A DNA stretch of 51,709 nt from Calditrichaceae bacterium. Lineage in GTDB: Bacteria; Calditrichota; Calditrichia; RBG-13-44-9; J075. The stretch is from NCBI GenBank assembly GCA_013360445.1, contig JABWBP010000041.1:1-51709 (forward strand). The letters are read 5' to 3'. The notes under the pieces are model-generated. The model ran no database searches. It saw only the letters and a list, made by a program, of their open reading frames with translations, and had not been told where the DNA came from. Below, in pieces: positions 7,988 to 14,578 of the stretch. The position numbers and the translations under genes were made by a program. Each line of letters opens with the position of its first letter. Positions within the stretch are counted from its first letter, which is position 1.

Positions 7988-9205
7988 TTACTTCATCAAA
8001 ACCATCTTGCGGCTTTGGGTAAAACTCCCGGCAGTCAAGCGGTAGAAATAGACCCCGCTCGGCAGCGCACGCGGCGCCCATTCCACGCTATATTGCCCCG
8101 GCGCCATGGTGCGGCGCTCAATCAACCGTTCCACTTCCTGCCCGGCCACGTTGTAAATGACCAGGGAAACTTCCGCGGCAGTGGGTAAAGAAAACTCAAT
8201 GGTGGTTGCCGGATTGAAGGGGTTGGGGTAGTTTTGATCTAAGGAAAACGTGATTACACTATTATCCCGATCATTTTCAATAGGCGTTGTCTCAGTACTG
8301 CGAAAAACGCCACTCCCCCAAATGCCGGCAAAAATAATCCCGTCAGGTTTAATAGCGAAAGAGCCGACATCAAGACTTGTCAAACCGGAATTGATTTGAA
8401 CCCAACTATCTCCGTTATCGGTAGAGCGATAAACACCATCTATTGTTCCCGCAAAGATATGCTCAATGGAATTAATGACCAGGGTGTTAATTGGAGTTGA
8501 TTGCAACCCGGTCTGTGTCCATGTATTACCGTTGTCAATGGAGCGGTATATGCCTGTTTGCATCCAACTTCCCGCATAGACATATCCATTTGGAGAAACA
8601 TCTATCGTTTTTACATTTGTATCGACCAGACCCACCTGCATCCAATGATCACCGTTATCATTGGAATGAAAAATACCATCACCGCAGGTACTGGCAAATA
8701 TGTCCCCGTTTGAATTAATGGCAAATGACGTTACACATGTATCTGCTAAGCCGACTTCTGTCCAATTATCCCCGTTGTCGGTGGATCGAAAGATTCCTGC
8801 TCCGGTTGCAGCAAAAATATGTCCCTGAGAATTTATATCAAATTCCCAAATACCATTAGCGGTTAAAGAAAGCATTGTCCAATTACTGCCAAAGTCTGTT
8901 GAGCGATAAGCGTCATAAAGTCCGGTGGATGAAGCACCGGCAAAAATATGACCGCTTGAATTTACGGCAATACTTAAAACATATAGATTTGTCAACCCCA
9001 TCGGTACCCAATTATTACCATTGGTACCCGTGCCGAATACACCGTCGCCCGTACCCGCCAAAATAAATCCAGTTGTTGGGTCACTGGCAAGGCTATTGAC
9101 CTGGTTATTCCCAGGCCCATTGGTTAGCTCCCAAAAGTTGGGTTGGGCGCAAAGATTTCGAACAATAAAAAGAAAAAATACTGAGAATATAAATATTCTA
9201 TTCAT
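7988..9205 (-). CDS. Secreted BNR/YCF48-like propeller protein with type IX sorting domain
   Basis: The start at 9205 follows GGAGG at a good distance. Residues 1-20 are a signal peptide (MNRIFIFSVFFLFIVRNLCA). Residues about 25-300 hold six to seven repeats of the form 'IFAGT.DGVYRSTDNGDSWVQ', typical of sialidase (BNR-Asp box) or photosystem-assembly-like propellers. The last 85 residues are a T9SS type A sorting domain ('QNYPNPFNPATTIEFSLP' to 'SRKMVLMK'), nearly the same as that at the end of the 867-3191 gene. The product should be exported through the type IX system and left on the cell surface or released. No catalytic sialidase residues are evident, so a binding or structural role is likelier than enzymatic activity. 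Confidence 0.85.
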   Translation of the reverse strand: MNRIFIFSVFFLFIVRNLCAQPNFWELTNGPGNNQVNSLASDPTTGFILAGTGDGVFGTGTNGNNWVPMGLTNLYVLSIAVNSSGHIFAGASSTGLYDAYRSTDFGSNWTMLSLTANGIWEFDINSQGHIFAATGAGIFRSTDNGDNWTEVGLADTCVTSFAINSNGDIFASTCGDGIFHSNDNGDHWMQVGLVDTNVKTIDVSPNGYVYAGSWMQTGIYRSIDNGNTWTQTGLQSTPINTLVINSIEHIFAGTIDGVYRSTDNGDSWVQINSGLTSLDVGSFAIKPDGIIFAGIWGSGVFRSTETTPIENDRDNSVITFSLDQNYPNPFNPATTIEFSLPTAAEVSLVIYNVAGQEVERLIERRTMAPGQYSVEWAPRALPSGVYFYRLTAGSFTQSRKMVLMK

Positions 9206-9935
9206 GGCTGATTACCTCCACTTTTAGGATTATTCAAAATTTTCTTCTTTGATGTCCGGCAACGCCGAACATTGCCGGATGGCGTCGCAGCAGTTTGCCA
9301 TCAGCATTGGTCAAACCGCTCTTGCTAAACCAGCGATTCTAATGCTTGAATGTATTGGAGAATTTGATTTCCGGGAGAGGGAGGTCAGTAATCGTGGAAG
9401 GGTTGCCTGGTGGTAATGCGATTCCTTAACGCGGCAATGGACAGGACCTTCCATGGAGGGAATTCCGTGTGTTTGGTTCCGTCAAGCAAAACCCGCGTCG
9501 GCAAAATTTGCGGGAAAAGGAGCGAAGCTGCCGTCCATGCCCAATTCGCTGTGCCAAAGCCACAGGTGAAAATTTTGTCCACGGCGGATACCCCCCGTAG
9601 TTAATGAACAAATTTATATAAAAGGATAAGAGAGTGAGAGAAGGTCGAATAATAATCAGCTACCGAAATCCGGAAATTTTTGGACCTTTTTACAGTCCAT
9701 TCACAACATTGCGACTCATGAATTCTCTTAGTCTTAAAATTCACCGTATTGTTTTCTTCTGGAAATGAACGGCAAAAATACACCCAAACTGCTCAATATT
9801 GTCAAGCAGAATGAGTCCTGGGAAAGGCAATAAGCGCTTCATGAAATTTCTCCTCACGTTATTTAAGTCGAATCGTTGGGTTAAGCCGAATACAAAATCC
9901 GATGGCCGGAGGCGGTGTTGGGCATAACCGGGCCT
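9206..9935. other. Gene-poor 730-bp stretch
   Basis: No convincing gene is seen. The short open frames here (for example 9385-9611 and 9601-9783) overlap each other on both strands and have no ribosome sites or recognisable motifs. One clear hairpin is present at 9255-9279 (TCCGGCAA, 9-nt loop, TTGCCGGA), 50 bp upstream of the 9205 start. This stretch should contain the promoter of the minus-strand cargo operon, but I could not assign one with confidence. Confidence 0.5.
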
Positions 9936-10862
9936 TCACTTCCGGAAATTGACTACCACTTTCAATTTGATATAGGTAGCAGGTTTGAACACGTCGTTGT
10001 CAAATCCCTCCGTGGTTTGCCAGCTCCATAAGAAAATGCCCGGCACAACCTCTAAGCCCAATTGAAAATGGCGGGTCTGCGCCAGGTTGAATCCCATTCC
10101 GAGGTAAATTTCCAGCCCGCCGATACCGTCGAAATCAATTTCCTCCGTGCCGGTCACATTTCCATTCTCATCGTAAACGTCCGCTTCAATGGAGTTTTTG
10201 TATTGCCAAAGCATGAGATTTAAGTTTAATCCCCCCAGAAAATAATTTCCCAGGAAGGTATGCTGCGGGGTGAAGTAATATTTGCTTGCCGCGCCGATGC
10301 TCAGGATAATCACATTATCCTCCAGGGAATTGCGCAGTTCGCTGCCTTCTTCCACGGGGGCCCAACCCACCCCAATAACGATTTCTCCCCGCCAGCGTTG
10401 GGAAATATAACCTCCGAGAGTAAAATCCAACTGGTTCAACCCGGCAAAACCATCCTGGGTGGTGAGCGCCTTTCCGAATGATAAAGAGAACCAATTGGGC
10501 CTGGCCAATACACTGTCAATAGCAGTATCTTTACCTGCAAGGGTTGCTTCCTCAACATTCGGGCGGTTAGCGGCAACTCCAGAATCCGGCGGCGAAGCGG
10601 TTTTCACCCTGGCTTTTCCGGCAGATTTGGCAGGAACTGTTTCCTTCTCAACATCCTCCCCCGTCTCCCAACGGGGGGGCGGTTCAGTGTTAGTCTTACG
10701 ATCCCCCTCATGTTTGCCGGAAGCCTTTCCCATGGCATCGCTCAGCTTTCCGCGCCGGTTAGCCCCGGAACTGCTGCAGCCCGGCAGCAGCGCCATAACC
10801 AACATAACCGCCAGGCCTAACACAATAAGTTTATGCTCACAGATGAACAATTGGTTTTTCAT
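9936..10862 (-). CDS. Lipoprotein with barrel-like C-terminal domain
   Basis: The start at 10862 has GGAGG 6 bases upstream. The N-terminus has a hydrophobic signal (about residues 13-28) ending in the lipobox LLPGC, so the mature protein should be lipidated. Residues 30-115 are charged and Pro/Ser-rich, a disordered linker. Residues about 120-308 alternate in a porin-like way ('FTLGGYISQRWRGEIVIGVGW', 'YIKLKVVVNFRK' at the end) and resemble outer-membrane barrel domains. Gap to the upstream gene is 34 bp, so they are probably co-transcribed. No family name can be supported. Confidence 0.7.
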   Translation of the reverse strand: MKNQLFICEHKLIVLGLAVMLVMALLPGCSSSGANRRGKLSDAMGKASGKHEGDRKTNTEPPPRWETGEDVEKETVPAKSAGKARVKTASPPDSGVAANRPNVEEATLAGKDTAIDSVLARPNWFSLSFGKALTTQDGFAGLNQLDFTLGGYISQRWRGEIVIGVGWAPVEEGSELRNSLEDNVIILSIGAASKYYFTPQHTFLGNYFLGGLNLNLMLWQYKNSIEADVYDENGNVTGTEEIDFDGIGGLEIYLGMGFNLAQTRHFQLGLEVVPGIFLWSWQTTEGFDNDVFKPATYIKLKVVVNFRK

Positions 10863-10896
10863 AGCACACCTCCGGTTTTGAAAGATACTCTTGCCG

Positions 10897-11727
10897 CTAC
10901 TGAAGTTGGATCGCCAGGTTCACTCCGAATACCATGTCGATTACATCGCTTAGATCCTCATCCAGCGGCAGGCGGAGGTGAACACCCGGGCGAACGTTGC
11001 CCAGGCCAAAATCTGCGGCCAATCCAAGTTGGTGAAAGGTGCGCTCCCCAAGTTCCAGGTCTTCTTCCGTGGCAAGCAATCGCCCGGTAAATCCAATGCT
11101 GAACCCTACCTGTTGCGACTCGTAGCCCGCCTGGAAACCATAAGCCAGCCATAGCTCATTATCAGCTTCTGAGTCGCCGGTAGGTATCCAAAACACCGGG
11201 CCGCCGCGCAGCCGCGCAAAAGCCCCTCCCGCGGATTTGTACTTATAGTTTACCATCCCGGCCAGGGAGAGTATATCCGGTACAAAGGCCTCCAAACGGT
11301 CAAAATCGGTAAAAAAACCGGTAAGAACTGCAGATATTTTTTCATTAGAAGTTAGTGGCGCCCGCACCCCGATTTCTCCCGAAACCCCGGAATTCTTTGC
11401 GCCGAACTCCAGCCCCAGGTAGGGATTTCCAATCGCGCTTTCAGATTGACCGTCGTAACCTTCCTCGTTCAATCCGAAATGAGCAAAGGGGAGTTCGGCT
11501 ACGATCAGAGTCTTTTTCGCAACCGGAAATTGAATTCCCAGGAAGATCACCGAAGTGGTAAAAGTGGTATTAGCATCCCCGGCAAAATCCGGCTTGAGAA
11601 TCTCCAGCGAGATGGTTTTGGGTTGGCTGCGATTGACCCAATAGGACTGCGCCAGGCCGCTTTGGGGAAGAACTAAACCGGCAATGGCTATTGCTACCGC
11701 CGGGGCAAGAGATAAGAATCGTGACAT
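10897..11727 (-). CDS. Predicted outer-membrane barrel protein
   Basis: AAAGGAGGG lies just upstream of the ATG at 11727. Residues 1-26 are a signal peptide (ends 'QSGLAQS'). The rest is a beta-rich sequence of the conserved 'outer membrane transport energization / hypothetical barrel' style, with 'RAPLTSNEKISAVLTGFF', 'LAYGFQAGYESQQVGFSIGF' and a final 'DMVFGVNLAIQLQ'. No enzymatic motifs are seen. It probably forms an operon with the lipoprotein gene at 9936-10862 and may be a small porin or envelope sensor; that role is inference only. Confidence 0.7.
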   Translation of the reverse strand: MSRFLSLAPAVAIAIAGLVLPQSGLAQSYWVNRSQPKTISLEILKPDFAGDANTTFTTSVIFLGIQFPVAKKTLIVAELPFAHFGLNEEGYDGQSESAIGNPYLGLEFGAKNSGVSGEIGVRAPLTSNEKISAVLTGFFTDFDRLEAFVPDILSLAGMVNYKYKSAGGAFARLRGGPVFWIPTGDSEADNELWLAYGFQAGYESQQVGFSIGFTGRLLATEEDLELGERTFHQLGLAADFGLGNVRPGVHLRLPLDEDLSDVIDMVFGVNLAIQLQ

Positions 11728-11844
11728 AATATCCCTCCTTTATGTGATGGAATTGCATTGACCTTTTTTCATATTCTTTCCTTTTCCGGGAGCGAGGTTG
11801 AATGAACGGGTGACATGGCCCCCAAATTTCCCGCTTCGCCGCTG

Positions 11845-11941
11845 CCCTACTCCCGCCGCATATAGACCCTTCTCTGCAATTAGAATAATCAATCATAAAT
11901 CATCAATCATAAATCCACCCTACTGCCGCCGCGTATAGACC
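11845..11941. repeat. Duplicated gene 3' end bracketing an AATCATCAATC word array
   Basis: The last 24 bases of the lipoprotein gene (11918-11941, including its stop) recur at 11845-11868 with two differences. Between them lies an array of AATCATAAATCATCAATCAT words (about 11885-11915). The downstream copy would encode 'VYMRRE-stop' against 'VYTRRQ-stop', so it may be the remnant of a former paralogous gene rather than a target-site duplication. Confidence 0.65.
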
Positions 11942-12378
11942 GTCCGCTCCAGCGCCGGCTCCTCGCCGTTGCCAAAATCAAAGGTCTGGTTATCCCTGGT
12001 TACGGTAATGGTATTCCCTTCAATGGTAACCGTATTGTCAGGATCGCCCTGGGTCATTTGCTCCTCAAAATCTTCCATATCCATAAATTTGCCCGCTTCC
12101 GTGGCGAAGGTAACACCGGCCATCATAAATGTAATCGTGTAATCCCCGCTGGGCTGTACAACGATGGTCACGGAAAGCTGAATTCCAAAGAAGTCCATCA
12201 GATCGAAAAACGTGCCGGGATCGTTTTTGCTGATGACTTTAGATTCCGTCATATCCCAGGTTCCCACCAGCGGCGCAACCGGGGAAATAAACTCCGGCTC
12301 GCCGGGGCTTTTGCTGCAAGATGCCAGCATCAAAAAAATTATAAGAGAAAAGCAACTGAGAGCAATTGACAGTTTCAT
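11920..12378 (-). CDS. Small lipoprotein, lipocalin-like
   Basis: The start at 12378 (MKLSIALS) has GAGG 6-7 bases upstream; the open frame extends to 12462 but without a ribosome site. A signal sequence ends in the lipobox LASC at about residue 20, predicting a lipidated envelope protein. The body ('APLVGTWDMTESKVI', 'GDYTITFMMAGV', 'NTITVTRDNQTFDFG') has the GTW motif and alternating beta pattern of lipocalin-like bacterial lipoproteins. No ligand can be inferred. The upstream DNA has the words GTCCTCACTTTTTAATGG and GTCCTCACTTTTAAATG in tandem, duplicating the ribosome-site region. Confidence 0.75.
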   Translation of the reverse strand: MKLSIALSCFSLIIFLMLASCSKSPGEPEFISPVAPLVGTWDMTESKVISKNDPGTFFDLMDFFGIQLSVTIVVQPSGDYTITFMMAGVTFATEAGKFMDMEDFEEQMTQGDPDNTVTIEGNTITVTRDNQTFDFGNGEEPALERTVYTRRQ

Positions 12379-12600
12379 AGCGTCCTCACTTTTTAATGGC
12401 AATAGTGTCCTCACTTTTAAATGACAGCGTATTGTCAAATATTTCTCATTTTTCTTTTCCAACAGAAAACCAAATTCGATGCCAAAAGTCAGGAATGGCT
12501 TATAAGCGGCAAGTTTATAAGGAGTTATGGGCAGGGAGCGAACAACGCCGGGAGGGTAAAGAGTTATGATTTTTTAGACAGGGGGTATGAAAAAGGATAA

Positions 12601-12690
12601 TTTTTGATTTTCGATTTTCGATTTTCGATTTTCGATTGAAAATCATTGCTTCAATCGAAAATCCTCAATCGTCAATCGAAAATCCTCACC
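12601..12690. repeat. GATTTTCG/CGAAAATC word array, inverted pair
   Basis: Four to five copies of GATTTTC at 12606-12638 are followed by the reverse-complement words CAATCGAAAATCCTC at 12650-12690, so the region can fold as a hairpin. It forms and replaces the 3' end of the truncated gene at 12672-12839. Confidence 0.8.
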
Positions 12691-12839
12691 CAATCCCTCG
12701 CGCCGTTTTGCGAGATGAGATAAAGATAGCCGTTAATTCGTCGGCTTCTCTCCATATAGGTATTGGGCAATGACATGCACAATTTGACGCAGCGATGCGC
12801 AAAAGATTTGGTTCTGCGCTTCAATTCTTCATTATCCAT
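12672..12839 (-). pseudogene. Truncated four-helix-bundle (23S rRNA intervening-sequence protein) gene
   Basis: AGGAGGGG precedes an ATG at 12839 by 6 bases, a strong start. The first ~30 residues (MDNEELKRRTKSFAHRCVKL then CMSLPNTY) match the N-terminal helix of the four-helix-bundle / S23 ribosomal-intervening protein family, whose members are usually around 120 residues. After about residue 30 the similarity stops ('MERSRRINGYLYLISQNGARDWVRIFD') and the frame ends inside the GATTTTCG word array. I infer a gene truncated by deletion or by growth of the repeat. Family recognition is from memory of its consensus and moderately sure. Confidence 0.6.
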
Positions 12840-12885
12840 CTTACCCCTCCTGCGTTTTAGTTCATAGTTATTATCAATTATGCAA

Positions 12886-13014
12886 TCAAACCTGCAATCG
12901 AAAATCGTCAATCCCGGCAAAAGCGTATCCCTCCCTGGATACAAACCGGGATTTCGGCATCCTGCCTCAATCCTCAATCGAAAATCGAAAATCATCAATC
13001 GAAAATCGAAAATC
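12886..13014. repeat. CAATCGAAAATC word array abutting the sigma54-activator stop
   Basis: CAATCGAAAATCGTCAATC at 12895-12914 and repeated AATCGAAAATC words at 12966-13014 end immediately next to the TAG stop (13017-13015) of the next gene. These are the same words as at 12601-12690 and 31583-31620. Confidence 0.8.
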
Positions 13015-14568
13015 CTACTCCCCAACCCCCAATTCCTTGATCAGCCGGTTCAAATAGGTTCGCTGGATATTCAGCATCTCCGCGGCTTTCTTCTGATTTC
13101 CCCCGGTCTGCTTCAATACCTGCTCGATGTATTGCTTTTTGAAAGCAGTGATGGCATCCTGCAAGGCGGGAGAAGGCAAGGCTGCGGAAACCGCGTCGCT
13201 CCCGGCGGGCGTGGGTTCCAGGAACGAAAAATCTTTCCGGGAAAGCTGCTCCCCGTCGCACAACACCAGTGCCCGCTCCACCGCGTGTTCCAGCTCCCGT
13301 ACGTTGCCCGGCCAGGGGTAGGCTTCTAACAGGGGAATGATTTCCGCGTTGAATCCTTTGATGCGTTTGTGGTATTTCTCATTCATGGTGCGCAGAAAGT
13401 GGTCGGCCAGGAGGGTAATGTCTTCTTCCCGCTTCCGCAGCGGCGGGAGGGTAATGCGCACCACGTTCAGGCGGTAAAAGAGATCCTGGCGGAATTTTCC
13501 CGCTTCCACCCGCTCCTGCAAATTCCCGCTCACCGCGGCGATGATGCGCACGTCCACTTTGCGCATCTGGCTGGTTCCCAGGGGGCGGATTTCCCCTTCC
13601 TGGATGGCGCGCAGGAATTTGGCCTGAATCTCCGAAGGCATGTTGGCGATCTCATCCATGAACAACGTGCCCCCGTGCGCTTCCTCGAATAATCCTTTGC
13701 GATCTTTTTGCGCCCCGGTAAACGCCCCTTTCACGTAGCCGAACAACTCGCTTTCTAACAGGCTGGCCGGGAGCGCCCCGCAATCCAGGGCCACAAAGGG
13801 TTCGGCCTGGCGCGGGCCGTTGTAATGAATGGCCCGGGCGATGCGCTCCTTGCCGGTTCCGCTCTCTCCCTCTAACAGCACCTGCACGTCGGTGGGAATG
13901 ACTCGCTCCAACAGCGAAAACACCGCCTGCATCTCCGGGCTGCGGCCAATGATCCCATAAAGGGCGTATTTGTCCAGCACTTCTTTTTTCAGGCGGCGGG
14001 TTTCATCGAATAGTTCTTCCTGCAGGCGGGCGTTGCGGATGAATTGAGCGCACTGGGAGGCCAGGATACGCATCAGGCGCAGTTCCCGCTCCCCGAATTT
14101 GCGGGCCGGGTCCCCGGAAATCAAATTGATGACCCCGGTGATTTTCTCTTCGGAAATCAGCGGAAAACTCAGCGCCGAGGCAATGCCGGCGTATTTCCCC
14201 TTGATGTTCGCCTTGCCGAAGATTTCTGCCAGCGCGTCCGTTAACAGAGGCATGCGGTGATGGCAAACCCAGCCCACCAAAAGGTCGTGCAGGAATTTAT
14301 CCAGCATTTCTTCTCCCGCTTCCCTTGCGCGGATGAGCGTCCTGGCTTCTCCTTCATCCTCGCCACCGACCAGCACAATGGAGCACTGTCCGGCGCGGCA
14401 AACCTGCATGACCGCCTCGACAATGCATTTCAAAACCTCCTCCACCCCGGCAGCCGACCAGATGGTCTCCAGGGCGGCGTTCAGGTTCTCGAAATCCTCA
14501 ACTTGTTCCTCTAATTGGCGGATTTTATCCTGCAAATCGGGCGAATGAAGGTTATGCGATGAATTCAT
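13015..14568 (-). CDS. GAF-domain sigma54-dependent transcriptional activator
   Basis: A 517-residue bacterial enhancer-binding protein. Residues about 15-35 form a coiled coil, 36-185 a GAF sensor domain, and 205-440 the sigma54-interacting AAA+ domain. In the AAA+ domain Walker A is GESGTGKE (234-241), the sigma54-contacting loop GAFTGA is intact (281-286) and Walker B is TLFMDEI (301-307). The C-terminus (about 475-515) is a Fis-type helix-turn-helix ('NQKKAAEMLNIQRTYLNRLIKEL'). It should therefore activate sigma54 promoters by ATP hydrolysis in response to a GAF ligand or a partner protein. There is no receiver domain. The gene starts 10 bp after the stop of the kinase gene, so the kinase and activator are probably co-transcribed, a pairing that suggests phosphorylation-controlled transcription. 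Confidence 0.93.
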   Translation of the reverse strand: MNSSHNLHSPDLQDKIRQLEEQVEDFENLNAALETIWSAAGVEEVLKCIVEAVMQVCRAGQCSIVLVGGEDEGEARTLIRAREAGEEMLDKFLHDLLVGWVCHHRMPLLTDALAEIFGKANIKGKYAGIASALSFPLISEEKITGVINLISGDPARKFGERELRLMRILASQCAQFIRNARLQEELFDETRRLKKEVLDKYALYGIIGRSPEMQAVFSLLERVIPTDVQVLLEGESGTGKERIARAIHYNGPRQAEPFVALDCGALPASLLESELFGYVKGAFTGAQKDRKGLFEEAHGGTLFMDEIANMPSEIQAKFLRAIQEGEIRPLGTSQMRKVDVRIIAAVSGNLQERVEAGKFRQDLFYRLNVVRITLPPLRKREEDITLLADHFLRTMNEKYHKRIKGFNAEIIPLLEAYPWPGNVRELEHAVERALVLCDGEQLSRKDFSFLEPTPAGSDAVSAALPSPALQDAITAFKKQYIEQVLKQTGGNQKKAAEMLNIQRTYLNRLIKELGVGE

Positions 14569-14578
14569 GGCTGCCTGC

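Noticed and set aside
9385-9783. Short open frames on both strands in the 9.2-9.9 kb gap
   Set aside because: No ribosome sites, no recognisable motifs, mutual overlap; treated as chance frames.
12601-13014. CRISPR-like short repeats
   Set aside because: Words are 7-12 bp, contiguous or inverted, without spacers of constant length, and no cas gene is present.
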